Shown here in pieces: positions 1 through 12,602 of a DNA stretch of 64,000 bases; within the stretch, counting starts at the first letter, position 1; each line of letters opens with the position of its first letter. A program made the position numbers and the translations under genes. A model generated the notes under the pieces. It was not told the DNA's origin. It made no database searches and worked only from the letters and a program-made list of their open reading frames with translations. Origin of the DNA: Rhabdornis inornatus (taxonomy: Eukaryota > Chordata > Aves > Passeriformes > Rhabdornithidae); assembly GCA_013397075.1 (NCBI GenBank), contig VWZS01002739.1, positions 187,312-251,311 on the forward strand, given 5' to 3'.

Positions 1-485
1 AATCATTTCCTCTTTTCCAAGTTTTATATGAGTAGACACTAGAGATACTGTTAATTTATTCCCACTGCTACAATTACTAGAATTTTCCCATGAGCAAGAA
101 TTCCTGCCTGAGAACTTAGAAGACTTGAAAAGAACTGCCAATATCATATTGTTTTTTACTCTGGCCTTTTGGTCGACATTGGCCTCATGTTGAATGAAAA
201 ATTATTATATCCCATTTAGAATTATTGGCTCAACCCCTTATGTTGGGAAAGGGAAGCTGATAAGCAGTTTCTTAAACCAGGAAGATGATCAGCACCTAGA
301 AACCTAGGATGATGGAGTAATTCTTCTTGCAAGCTCCTTCTTGCTGCAATTCAAATGTAAGATCTCTTAGGTGCATCATTGTCGATTTGCTGTTTAATCT
401 ATGAAACAGTCTATTAAGCTACACAAACAAATATATTATTCTGTTCCATATTTCTAATATTCTTTTGCAAAAGTACAATCTTTCA

Positions 486-570
486 TAACATATAATAGAT
501 TATACTCTATAAAGTATAGTATATAATAACGTAATATGCAGCATATAATAATATATAATATTGTATATAA
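486..570. repeat. AT-rich low-complexity tract
   Basis: The tract is built almost only of TATAATA and ATATAATA-like words, with rare C or G. It has no coding potential and is simple sequence within the intron. Confidence 0.7.
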
Positions 571-3500
571 TGTTGGACATTTCAAATAACTTGTGGGAGC
601 CTCTGAGATCAAAGTTTGATCTTAAATTTCTTCTGATTTTTTCCCTTTCTAAAAACATGAATTTTCAAGAAAAATCTAGAATTACTTTGTAAAGATTTTA
701 ACAGTTTAGATGAAGAATGTGAGGTTTTCTCCATTCCCTTTATTATATTAAGGAACTGTTTACATTTTAACAAATTAAGATTGGTGCCCTCAAACCTAGT
801 TATATTTTATAACTGAAGATTAGCAATAAATAGGAAACTTATTTTTTTCAGTCAGCTAAACTATGTTTCTAATGTTTCGAATTATTTAAAACATCAAGAA
901 AGTTATTTCAGAATAAAATTAAGATTATTCCTTCAAAATTTATGCATATTAAAATCACCCTGTCAAAACTATGTATACATGATATATGGGCAGAATTAAG
1001 GGTGCATGTAAAGGAAGACTATTTGGAGCAAAGAAAGTTAAAGATTAATGCTATAAACCTATTATTTCTATTCCTTCTGTTTCCATAAAGTTTCTAGATT
1101 GGAAAAGTTGCTTGAAACAGGATGATGAAAGGTAGACAAGATTTATGTGCTTCTTTTTATTCAGTTGTTCACCAAGTGTATTGAGAAATTAATTTTCAGA
1201 AGTTCTGGGCACATTACCACTAGTAAGAATAACAGGTGATGTGTGTATGTGGTTCACCTGTTAGTGTGTGAAGGAATCAACACAACTGGAGATGAAGGGA
1301 TTCTTTTAACTTTTAGTCCTCTCTGTGCCATACTGTTTCTTATAAGCTTATACAACACTTTTTCTATTTTTAATCCATCCTTTATATTAATGGTAACTTT
1401 ATTCCTCTAAAGATGAGTATTTTAGAAAAGACTGTGAGGAAATGAATGAATTTGCAAACACTTAAGTGTTTGGTATGTGTTAAATCAAAGTATCTTGCAC
1501 TATATAACATAGGGGGGGAAAAAAGTGTGTGTTCACATTATTTCTTCTGCTTTTCTTTCCCCTCTCCCAGAAAAAGAATAAGACCAGTCTCTTCTAACAA
1601 GCCACCCAGAGAATATTTTTAAGTAGTGGCTATAACAGTATGTCCGCACTGATTGTAAAAGAGGGTGTAGACATGGACATCCTGACGATATCTTTCCATA
1701 GATACTTGAAGTTAGAGTTCTTAAACTCACATGCAATTTCACCTTTAATCCCTGCTTCTTATATGGAGTATAAATTGTGATTAATTTTTCACTTGTTTGT
1801 TGATTGCCAAGTTTATTTGTATGCTTTCTATATATGCACAGCAGTCATCTTGCTGCAGATACATGTATTTGCATACCAATCTCTTTTAAGTATTGTTATT
1901 TATATATTGTATTTCAATAAAATAATAAAAACCTCTCTCCTGCTACCTGTCTACCCATATTTAACTTGCTTCTAAAATTTGCAATTTCTTAATTGTGTAT
2001 GGGGACATTGTAGCTGAGAAACGGAGAAAAGATTTTTGAACAGTGTACCTGGACACAAAGAACCTGGTTTGAAATGGGTGGGGAAAGGCCTTAGAACTTT
2101 TTGTAGCTGTTTATAACATGAGAAAAATACAGAAAATAATTATTTTCATTTTGTGTTCAAAAAACCTGTTGTTGGCAAGATGTCCTAACATCTCTATTTT
2201 ACGTATTTTTCATGTTTACATGAATTTTTACATGTTACTCATGTTAAGAAGAATTGCTGAAAATCCTATTCCTATTAGAAAGTATTATCCATTGAATGAC
2301 TGTCAAATCCATATAGTCAAAATTAATTGCCAATTTATTACAAAGATTTAAAAAAATTAAAAGTGTATTTCTCAGTTTCCAAAGGATACAAAGCAGTAGT
2401 TTCTGATACCTCACTACAGCCACATTATCCAAACACACTTCTTTCTATAGGTTTTTCTATCATTCTAATTAGGTAGAGATTTTGTAATTGACCGTTTTTC
2501 CAGTACATTTTTTTTCTTTCCCACAGCTGTAGGTTTCAGGACAGAGTTGCACATAAATGGTTTAAAGATAGAATGAAAATGCCAAGAACTCTTATTTTGA
2601 ATTGCAAAGATTTAAATAAATAGATTATGTTTTGGATGTTTAGAATGCAACAACTGCAGAACAAGTATTTGTTGACATTTACATGCATTTAGAAATCCAT
2701 TATATACTCTGAACATTAGCTCAAAAAGATTCTCTGATAAACATATAGACTACATTTATGAGCTTAAATAACTTCAGATTTAGGGAACCCCAGAAGAGTT
2801 ACTGGTGTTTCCAATGTTTTCATAGTACCTTTATTTTATAATAAAACATGCTAGTATTTACTTGTATGTACTGAAATAGGATTTTTATATGCACTTATCC
2901 TTCTTCTTTTGAAGTCATCCTGAAATCTTTTATCACATCACTTTCAGAAGCTGAAGATAGGTTATACATAGTTTGTGTGTTCTGTCTTCCATGGCAAGCA
3001 GAAGAGACACTGCCTTTTCACAATGGGCATGTGCCCACACAGTCTATACTTACATTATAGTAAGTAATATGACTATTAGAGATTATTAAAGAGTATTTGG
3101 TGTCGCTTTGGTGTTCAATATATAAGCTACAAAACCATTTTTGCATTCAAAACCCTTCATGGCTTTTCTGGTGAAATTTTGTTAGCAAATAATGGTATTT
3201 TTGGTCATGAATAAAATGCTATTTGTAATAATATCTCTTCATCTTTAACAAACAGTAATATTATCAGGAAATTATATGAGTATAAACTTATTCATGCAAG
3301 CCAAGATTATTGATACTGTTGATCTACACCTACATGCTATAGTTTTTATGTTTTAAGGACTGGCTCATCTTTAGATTAGACATTTAATGTTCCGAAAATA
3401 ACCCAGCTGGCATTTCTTTTAAAATATCTTTTCAGTTTTGTCTGGAGGCTTTCTATTTAGAGTTTTTATTACAAAGTAGCAGAGTTCACAGAAGTTACAG

Positions 3501-4418
3501 CACAGGTTCATGCTTTTGAATCTACAAGAAGAAATTCTTATTTGGTGGTTACGGTGTTCTGGGATCATATCTGAAGCCAAGGTTTCATGGTCTTAAAAGT
3601 GAATTGATGCAGCATCAGTATGCGCAGCAGTGCAAATCTGATCTGAATTTGGCACAAACACGATTGAATTCCTGTAAAATTAACAAGTGCATACAGAAGA
3701 AAACTTGTATGCATTTTGTGCTTTTATGGCAGTTTTATATATGATTTGGCATAAAATCAACATGGCATTGACAAACAATAATGAATTCAACATAGCTGTA
3801 AATAAAGCTAAAATGTCAAAAGCAGTTGAACAAATCTGCACTGTGGGACCACAGTATTAAGGGCGATGATATTACATTTATTTTATTGTCAGTTCAAGTA
3901 TTTCCTCTTTTTTCAAAACTGTTATGTTCCATCTCCATAAGTGCAGTTTTAATTGACATATTATATTTTTTGCAAAAAAAATGAACAAGGCTTACTAAGA
4001 AAGGGAAAAAAAAAGGGAAGAAATAAAGCCCTACGGCCTAATTTCTTGCATTATACTCTCATCACTAATAACAGTGATTATATGCTCTACTAAATCAGTC
4101 ATAATATAACATGCATCAACATACCTTTGTGTAGGAACTAAAATTTGGATGAGTAACATAGCTCACAATTCAGAGTGTCTTTGTTGCTTTTGTCCATTCA
4201 TAGAATTCTTAGTGTTGAATTCAAGGTTAGAATTTCAAATTAGGGATCAAGTACCTAAAGGTTGCTAATACACCTTTTAGGTGCTTACTTTTTCATTTGC
4301 CTGGCTTTAGGAGTGTGATTGTTCCAAAATACCTTTGGACTTCTTCTAGTAGGAAATTACTTGGTTTAGATTACTTATTTTCTATGTAGCACTGTAGGTT
4401 TAGGTGCAGTGTACATGT

Positions 4419-4455
4419 GTGTATATCTATATCTGTATCTGTATCTATATCTAGT
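4419..4455. repeat. Imperfect TATCTG/TATCTA short tandem repeat
   Basis: The sequence repeats TATATC and TGTATC hexamers about six times. It is a small microsatellite and likely to vary in length between individuals. Confidence 0.75.
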
Positions 4456-7092
4456 AAGTAAACTCTATTATTCCTTTAAAAATGAGTGAAGGGAACATTC
4501 GTAGATACATGAGGATGTTGTCAGCTTCTTTGACAAGTACAGTCTGCAATACAGAATCCCTGAAAATTTCCTTTGGAGACAGAAAATGAACACTCTCTTC
4601 TTTGTATTGATGATAGGCTTTGGAGGGTACAAACTTGAAGCTGAACTGAGAGTTGTGCTTCATGGATGCACATAGCATATTCCAGCCACTCATGGACAGA
4701 AAAGCTAGTCCGAGGAAAAAATACAAGTGCACATAGTATGGACATCAGTTCCTCAGCTTCATTGCTTTGCTGCCCAGATTTATTATACTGTACTGCTTAC
4801 TGATATAGCAAGTACCACAGTGTACATTATAATTAAACTGAATTGAAAAAAGTTGTAATTAATAGTCTACATATATTTGCAGATATGCCAATGATTTTTA
4901 CCCTGACAACTGGCATTTCTACATTCTTGATTATTTACATCAAATGTGACAGAGTAAATCACATTGAATAGTGCCAGGAGGTTACAGCCAATCATCAAGA
5001 TGTATTCTGGCTGTTTTGGTTTTAATTTAACATGCTTTAATGCATTCATTGTTCTGACAATCCTATAATGAAACTCAAGAATGAGATAATTGGCAGCAAT
5101 TTGCCAATACAATAATCTTTCTCAGCAGTAGGAATCCTGGCAGAATTTCTGTGATGCTGGCTTACTGCAATGTCAGGTAAACCCAAGTACTGTGATTGTG
5201 TGGAACTCATGACCATATTCCTCCATTGTAAAATTCATAGTATCTACTTTAACACTGAAGTTCTGTTGCAACATTTCTAATATGATATTTCACAAAAATA
5301 TGATCTTTATGATAAAATACTCCAGATTTACAAGAGCATCAGGGAAAAGGGGAATTAAAAGATCTGGGGGTTTTGTATGAGAGGAAGGGGAAGAAATTGG
5401 GGAAGAAGAGCACAGGGCAAGATGCTGCTGTGTTTGCACATGAACAGCACCTACATGCAGTTTTAATAGGCCTACTCATAAACAATGCTTGTCTTGCTGG
5501 TGGAGAAATGTGGTGAACAAAGGGCTGCAAATTATGTACTTTCATTCTTACAGGTTTTTTCTAGACTATTCAAAGTGCCATTTAAAAAATTTGGCTTAAA
5601 TGCCAGCAATTGGTTTGTTGGATGTTTTTGAAGGGATTATTCTTGAAATACAAAAAACAATAATGCTTTTTATTTTGCTGCACTGAACCACACTGAATGC
5701 TTGTATCTATTTTTTCCCCCTTGCATAATATTGTGCAAACAAATCTAAAAATTAAGAGTACTGCTGAACTGTTCATGAATTGTCAATACCTAGAAATTAA
5801 AATCAAGGTGGTAATTTTGATAGAAATGCCTGAATAATCTAAATAAACCAGCAAATACTGAAGGATTTTGTGTCTCAAGGATATTTAAATGCAGATTTAA
5901 TATTTTTGCTTCCAGTTAAATATTTTTATTTGCATTTTTTTTTTAATTTATTTTTTGTGAAATAGGAAATAAAATTCTGGTACTTAACACGGAGACTTTT
6001 TATGTTCTCTACAATCATCTTACCTAACACTTTACCCCAAATAAATATTTGATTTGGGTTTATAATGAACTGGCAGAAAAGTCTTCTCTCTCCTGCTGCT
6101 CCCACAGTCTTAAAGTAAGATTTTAAAAAGATTTTAAAAAATCTGTATGTTTCTGGAAGGGACTTCATGTTCTTTGACATATATACCGGCTGAGAAATTC
6201 CTGTATGTGCCACTGAGTCCTCAGTGTTTTTAACAAAGTTGTGTTTTCTTATTTATAATTTTCAGAGGTACCTTATATTTACAGATACAAAAATACTGTC
6301 TAGTGAGTAGAGTGTGAGGATCTTGAAGAAGTAGGCAATTCACCTTGCGACATATAGGTGAAAAACTATGTTCACAGGGAAAAAAGAAAATATAAGTTGG
6401 AGAACTTGTAGCAATCTACAAAGCAAAGAAGCTGAAATACCTTTATGTTTGTGGATACTTAAAGATACAAGTGACTTACAATGATGATATGAACTATTAA
6501 TAAGGGAAAATAAAAACAAAAATAATTTTGTGTTCCTCAGTCCTGTTTCAAGCAAGAATAGACAAAGTGCAGACAGGCTATGGTAGGCGGTCAGGCAGGC
6601 TGTGGTAGGCTTCTCTCAAACTTCTTGAAGCTTGTGGCATGATCTCTTTAACTCTTCACGTCTATCATGTATGTTTTCACTTTGTACAAAACTGAATGTT
6701 AACTGGAATACATGGAATTATAGCAAGTCAGAACAATAGTTTTATCCCAGTCTCGATGCCTTCTTTAGTGAAGATGGCTGTATAGCAGACTAGAAAGGCT
6801 GGTTCATCCAAATATTCATTTCACCCAAATTTTTCTCTTGGTCTTATAGAAGATACTACTCCCTGACAACCTTGTCTTCTTTATGTGGTACAAGGTATTG
6901 GAAAATGAATTTCTCTAACTATATATCACTGTTATGGAAAGTTTTTTCTCATGAGACATAAGTAAATTCTTTAATCAGGGGAATTTCATCTATCAATCAC
7001 ATGCCACTGCATTTAATAACCAAATGTTGCACCTAATAAAGAATGGGAAAGTGTCTAAGAGCAGTAGTAAAAAAATAATGTTACACTGGCTC

Positions 7093-7137
7093 ATGCTGTC
7101 AAATCAGCATTAAAATATAATGCTGATTTGACAGCAT
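7093..7137. repeat. Perfect inverted repeat, 20-bp arms and 5-nt loop
   Basis: The left arm, ATGCTGTCAAATCAGCATTA at 7093-7112, is followed by AAATA and then its exact reverse complement at 7118-7137. Pairing stops at both outer ends, so the stem is 20 bp. It could be an inverted duplication, the remnant of a small inverted-repeat transposon or a cruciform-forming site. The stem is too short for an ordinary microRNA precursor. Confidence 0.9.
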
Positions 7138-8435
7138 TATATATCTATCAAACAACTTCTATTTTCAGGGTTTTACATAAATGTGTCTCTAAGTTTAATA
7201 AGGAGATTAAAATAATGAAATATAGCTATGTCTTGTGAAGTTCAGCTCATCTGAATGACCAAATTGTCTTGGTTCTTTAGAGTGTGTGAAGAGAAATAGA
7301 CCTTTTTAGAATTGTCCAGTCCATCCAATGTACTTTTTTCTTCCTTAGGATGAGATTAATCATACTTCATAAGATACTTTTAACTCTAAAGACAGAAAAC
7401 TGTTTAGATGTGACTGTTTATATAATCGTTGTTAAGAGCAAGTTAAAATGATTGCTGCCCCCTTTTTCTTTCTTTTTTTTTTTTCCCCCAAAAAGAAATT
7501 GCAAGGATGTGCAAATATTCACATGGAAACAATCTTTTAGCAAGGGAATAATGATAAATCTCTATAATAATTTTGTACTGTGTGTGATTATAGATAACTT
7601 CATCTGACATAAAGACTACAGCTCTGCTAGTAAACTAAGCATTGTTAGGGCATGAATATGGGGAAGTGATTCTTTAGACTGACAAAATGTTAGAGTAAAT
7701 GTTTACATGCCTCTATCTTGCTGCCTTCTGTATAGGATTTTCCCAAACAATCCCAGGCATAATATAGTAGACAGATAGCTGGATTCCCACGAAGGGACTT
7801 ATAAGCAGCCATGCTCATTTAAAGGATTACCGAATTTAAGAGTGCTCGACTGTGGTCAGACTATTCTTGTTCTTCCTGAGGCCTGATGTTTCTGTAGATA
7901 TTAGCACAGAGAGAGATGCAGTATCTGTGTGACAGAACAGCATTCAGTTCTGGCCCACTATATAAAGAAAGAGCATGGGCTCAGTTAAAAATAAAGGTAG
8001 AAAATAAATGTCTGCAGGAGCTGATTGAGCCAACTGATCTGAACACCTGTCGATATACGGGGTAGATTGGTTTCCAGAAATTTATATTTTCTACTGACAA
8101 TCGAAGTGGCCTAGACTTGTTCAAACTTAGCCTTCTAATTTTCAGAATCCTTTTCAGAATCAGTTATAACAGGTAAATCCCGACCTTTGTGCCCAATTAA
8201 TGAACAAAGAAAGCAAAGGTATTTTGTGTTTTCAGCTGTGTCAGTTGATGGATATCTTTAGCGTCTCTACAGGAAGTAAAGCTTCATAGACTCCTTGCAG
8301 TTTTTTCAGCTGTGATTGATATCACTGCCAGGAGAAAGGTGACAAGAAAAATATTATACCAACTCTAGCTTGTGTATTTGTAAAATAATTAAAGGTTGTC
8401 TGTAGATATGTTGTTTACTACTTAGTGAAGGACTT

Positions 8436-8503
8436 CACAGAATCATAGAATGGTTTGGGTTTGACAGGACCTTAAAGATCATCTAGTTCCAGCCCTCCTG
8501 CCA
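8436..8503 (-). mobile_element. CR1 LINE 3'-end fragment, left part of a split copy
   Basis: The sequence CACAGAATCATAGAATGG followed by an AAAGATCATCTAGTTCCAG-like run is the reverse complement of the CR1 3' end, including its short terminal repeat. The element is therefore on the minus strand with its 3' end at 8436. The match breaks off near 8503, and the next part of the CR1 consensus resumes near 9509, so about 1 kb has been inserted into the copy. Confidence 0.85.
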
Positions 8504-9508
8504 CAGTCTGAGCCAGGAAGGATTTCTGGCTTGAAACATTTAGGGGTGTGGGTGAGTGTTGCACCTGTGTTTTGGCCTTCTGATGTTGACAGATTCTTTT
8601 TACACTTTCTCGCACTCTTTCTTCTAAACAATGATTGTTTTGCATTCCTCTTTGGAGGAAGAGAGAATTGAGGGACACGTGATGAACCAATGGAGTCAAG
8701 AGGTCTCATCATCACTGTCCAATCCATGATTGTTGGAATTCTATAAATAGACATGTAATGTAAATAAAGAGGTCTTTTCCTGCTCGACTTGCTTCGAGTG
8801 AGGTGTGAGTCTCTCTCTCTGTGTGCTAGCACCACAGTGCCACAGGTGAGGGTGGGTGTGGGTGTGGCAAGGGGCAGCTGGGGTCTTGCTCTGGTAAGGT
8901 AATGAACTGCCCCTTACACCCCAGCCTGTATCCCAGCCCTGCAGTGGCTGCCAACCCCTGGTACACTGCAGGCAATGCTCCACACCTGCCTCTGGAGCCT
9001 CTAACCCAGCTCCTATGTGAACAAAGGACTGCAAGCCCCACCTGGGAAAGGGCCCAGGAAAAGCTAAAGGGTACTTAAATCAAGACACAAGGCAAGCACA
9101 TTTGGCTCTGCCTCCTCTTGTAACTTCTACCAGCTGAACACCACTGGAACCAGGAGTGATGGCTATGTTTGTTCTTTTCTACACCTTTTCTGTCTTTCTC
9201 CCCTAATTACGTCATCTCAAGATTTTGAGTAATGTTTTTAGAAACTAAAAATCGATCAGGCTTGGACTTTGCTAAGTTGAATGGGCCAAGTTAATGCTTT
9301 GAAGAAATGTTTGTTTCATGTTGATTGAATGCTGCTTGAAACCTTTTGCCAAAGTTCTCTGATTTTCTAAAGGTGCCAGTAAAAGCTTTTTTTGTTATTT
9401 TGACCTCTTGGTCATCTTGTTAGTATTTTTCCATGCATCTAACTGAGAGTACATGAAAAACTGTAAGCCCTTTTAAAAGTCTCATAGATCAAATTTCTTG
9501 GGATCTTA
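8504..9508 (+). mobile_element. LTR-like insertion (endogenous retrovirus) inside a CR1
   Basis: This GC-richer block sits between two adjoining parts of one CR1 copy. CCAAT boxes lie at 8687-8691 and 8719-8723, a TATAAATA box at 8742-8749 and an AATAAA signal at 8763-8768, an order typical of LTR promoters. The part from about 9050 to 9500 also resembles an avian ERVL-type LTR as I remember it. The block may be one LTR or two merged pieces. I see no primer-binding site, internal coding region or clear target duplication, so a solo or partial LTR is the likeliest reading. Confidence 0.5.
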
Positions 9509-9612
9509 CGCATGGGCAAACCTACCTACTAGAACAGGTTTTTCAAAGCCACATCCAGCATGGCATTGAACACTTCCAGGGAGAGGGTATCCACAGCTTC
9601 CCTGAGCAACCT
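9509..9612 (-). mobile_element. CR1 LINE fragment, right part of the split copy
   Basis: This part carries the CR1 antisense text that normally follows directly after the segment ending at 8503, namely the ACTAGA...CAGG, TTGAACACTTCCAGGGA and ATCCACAGCTTC-like words. It fades after about 9612. Orientation is minus, as in the left part. Confidence 0.75.
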
Positions 9613-9786
9613 CATGTAGAGAATGCACTGAAAACAGAAAACTGAAGACCAACAGCCTGATTCAGAACAATTTAAATAAGGTGTTCAGTAAAATAAGGGC
9701 AGGGACATGGAAAATATTTGTAGAGTCAGAATTATTTCTTTAGTTTGAGGATGTTGCAGTAATAAAGAAGAATCCACAATGAAGAA

Positions 9787-9837
9787 GAATTTGGAATTTA
9801 GAAAGACGAATTTGGAATTTAGAAAGACGAATTTGGA
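9787..9837. repeat. 21-bp tandem repeat, 2.4 copies
   Basis: The unit GAATTTGGAATTTAGAAAGAC occupies 9787-9807 and 9808-9828 without mismatch. A partial third copy runs to 9837. The perfect identity suggests a recent duplication. Confidence 0.92.
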
Positions 9838-10576
9838 ACCACTCTTCATATTATTCCGAGAACAGGAACTGAAGGCAAAAGAAGAGATATAGAATGCATC
9901 TTTACATTTTTACAATGCTGTATGAAGACAAGGCATAAAATGTGAGAAGAGTTATAGGTTCTTAGAGCATATCTGCTCATTGCATGGATCACAGAGGGAG
10001 GTATTTATCCCATTCAGCATGTAAATAGGCTAGAAAGGAGAATTCAAATTGAAATGGGTGTGGGCATACTTCTTCCTTTCAGCAGAGATGAAACTGAACG
10101 AAACCATTCAAGCCATGCTATCTTGAGACTAGGATGGATGAAATAGCCTTTGCACATGCTTCCTGAGTTACCACTGTGGTCTCTTGATGTCATTATGGAG
10201 ATTAGGTGAGGAGGTGAACCTGCTACTTTGTGCCAAAACCAGGATCAATATTTCCTTCCCACTGAATAAAAAACAATGAAACATAGAAGTGGTATAAATT
10301 ATTTAATTTCTCACCAATCTATTTTAGAATAATACATATGTGTTCTTCAGTAAGCAATGTCATAATCAAATATCAAGGTAATTATTAGTTCCTAGTCTAT
10401 CAGCTTCTGATTTACCCAAATTATATACCATTTATCATTGGTCACTGTGAATACATCTAATGTCCTTGAATCATGAGAGTATAATTTGCATCAGAATCAG
10501 ATTTGTTGTCATTATATTTTATTTGGTATTTATATATCCATGTCTTTTTTTCTTCTTTCCCCATTTCTGTTTGCAG

Positions 10577-10768
10577 GTTTTGACCTAGTAAAGTGTGAAG
10601 ATCCTGGCATACCAAATTATGGCTACAAGATACGAGATGAAGGACATTTTATAGACACTGTCATTTTATACAGCTGTAATCCTGGCTATACAATGCATGG
10701 TAGTAGTATTATGACCTGCTTAAGTGGAGATCGAAGAGTTTGGGACAAACCTTTGCCTACTTGCATAG
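10577..10768 (+). CDS. CSMD3: CSMD3 exon: complete Sushi (CCP) domain, probably Sushi 7
   Basis: This 192-bp exon encodes one Sushi/CCP module of an extracellular region. All four family cysteines are present: in KCEDPG, YSCNPGY, TCLSGD and PTCI. The conserved tryptophan (VWD) lies before the last cysteine. The pattern C...PGIPNYG...C.PGY is diagnostic of the fold. Acceptor: TTTGCAG before 10577; donor: ATAG|GTAATA after 10768. The exon starts and ends in phase 1, so its first two bases complete a codon from the previous exon, outside the window. There is no start codon of its own; an ATG 91 bases upstream is intronic. Numbering as Sushi 7 is inferred by domain counting. Confidence 0.93.
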
Positions 10769-12561
10769 GTAATACAGATTGTGACAAAGTTCTGGTATGA
10801 TTGGTCTGGTGTTTCAAGAAAAAAAAACAAACCCAAATATTCCCTTTCTATACTTCATGAGATGATAATGGTGCAAACATATTTTAAATTTGAAGTAAAG
10901 ATCAAATGTGGACATGGATGTATAACTTCTCTGAAATAGGCAGATTGCTATTAATGGTTATAAAACTACTGGAAAACACTTTTTTCTATAGAGCAGCCTT
11001 TGATGGAAGACTACTGCTTTGGTTTTGATGAAGCCCTGAGTCACTGAGTCTGATATACTATCACAGGCAGTGGTATTGTCTAAACATTTCATAAACTAAG
11101 AAAGCCCCATCATAAAGCAAATTAGGTTGTTGGCTTTTTTTTCTCATCTATTTTCATCAGATATTATTTCAGCATCTCATTCCTGTGAACTTTATTTCTA
11201 ATTTTCATCCCATGTTGCTGGATTTTCTTATCCGTGTGCCCTGGAGTCGTTGTTGCTGTGCTGATACCCCATCTGTGAAAGCCTGGAGGCAGACCTGTTC
11301 AGAAAACATCACGTCTTCAAGTGCCTTAAACTTTGTTCCATTGCAACCAATGTAAATGTTAAATAGAGACTGACTAGCCAACATGCAGAATAACTGAACA
11401 CCAATATAACTGTTATCCTTTGTACCTTTACTAGGCAGTTTGCATCCTCTTGTTTTTCTTTCCAGTCCATCCATTTCCAGTCACTTCCTGATTTCAATTT
11501 TCACATGGAGTTACCATGAGTCTTTCCTTCTGTGTGTCTTCTGGTACTTAGTTTTCACCTCTACTGCCTGCTGCTGGCAGGTCATCAACTGCTTTCAGCA
11601 CTCAGCTCACCTACAGGATCTTTGCTTGTTGCCTTTCTCCCATTTTGAGGGCTACATTCTCCATTCCAGAACCTGCTTCCTGCTGAACTCATTCACAAAC
11701 CTGTAGTTTACAAAACAGCAAGCTCCCTTCCTTTTAAATATTCAGCTTAAGCTGAAGGTAAGTGCCAGAAAAACATCAATGAACAGCTCTTCTGCTGTCT
11801 TAGAGGTTATTTTCCCCACTTGATTCTAGAATTTTATCTCCAAGTTTTCTTCTATATATATGAGAGGTCAAAACAACTATCCAGTTTTGATTTAAAGATG
11901 TTTCCAGGCTCTTTATACATTCAAATCCTCATGCTCTTTAGTTTAATTGGTTAGCTTCCTTTTCCTCTAAGTCTGCCCTTTTGTAGAGAAGACACATAAT
12001 TAGTCCCACCTTTGCCTATTTCCCCATGTAATTTAAATGAAGTAATTTCTCTAAGGTCATTTTCTGCAATATTTTTTGCCAGTATTCACTACCAAGTAAG
12101 ACTTAGAATAAACTCTCAAATACTTGTTGGTTTCAAATCTATTAGGTGAATAAATCCAACCATCTACCTATTTCATTTTCTTTGGATGATGATTTGTCTT
12201 CTAATCTATATGTGGGATGTTAAAATCTCAAACATATTGCAATTTAAATAGTAGTAATTAAAAAAAAATCCTGTATATTCTAATCTGACCTGGAGGAAAC
12301 TAGGGAACCCAGGATCAAGCAAATCTAAAGAAAATTGCCATCTTTACTCCTGTAGGACATCTTTCATGATCCTTCTTCAAAATACTTTTGACCAATATGT
12401 ATGTTATTTTATGCTGACTTTATTTAATTATTACTGTAGTCCTACCATGTAATACTTCTTCTAGTCACATATTTCCACCTGTACACTTCCAGTTTTCTTC
12501 ATACTAAAATGCTTCTAATATTCTATGTTTCACTTAAGATTTCCACTCTATCTTTTTTCTA

Positions 12562-12563
<2 letters not shown>

Positions 12564-12602
<39 letters not shown>
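12564..12602. repeat. Poly-T run of 39 bases
   Basis: Thirty-nine uninterrupted T residues are followed by CCTTTCT and an ambiguous base at 12610. It reads as a poly(A) tail on the minus strand or as a slipped homopolymer. Its true length is uncertain, since such runs are often misassembled. Confidence 0.9.

Larger units (their letters stand above)
1..10576 (+). other. CSMD3: CSMD3 intron upstream of first visible exon (3' part)
   Basis: No coding exon is seen here. The stretch is AT-rich and holds an AT tract near 486-570, a short TATCTG repeat near 4419, a perfect hairpin at 7093-7137, a CR1 fragment split by LTR-like DNA at 8436-9612 and a 21-bp tandem duplication at 9787. It ends with a pyrimidine tract and TTTGCAG acceptor at 10570-10576. 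Between about 600 and 4400, and between 4500 and 7000, I see nothing identifiable. Short open frames there have no domain and no splice context that fits the gene. Confidence 0.85.

Noticed and set aside
7093..7137. MicroRNA precursor
   Set aside because: The stem ends sharply at 20 bp and the loop has 5 nt; normal animal precursors have much longer imperfect stems.
8479..8835. 118-codon minus-strand open frame
   Set aside because: It spans the border of a CR1 fragment and an LTR-like insertion, so it cannot be an inherited gene.
10486..10576. ATG and open frame leading into the first Sushi exon, possibly an alternative first exon with a hydrophobic leader
   Set aside because: The hydrophobic run is the translated pyrimidine tract of the splice acceptor, followed directly by TTTGCAG.
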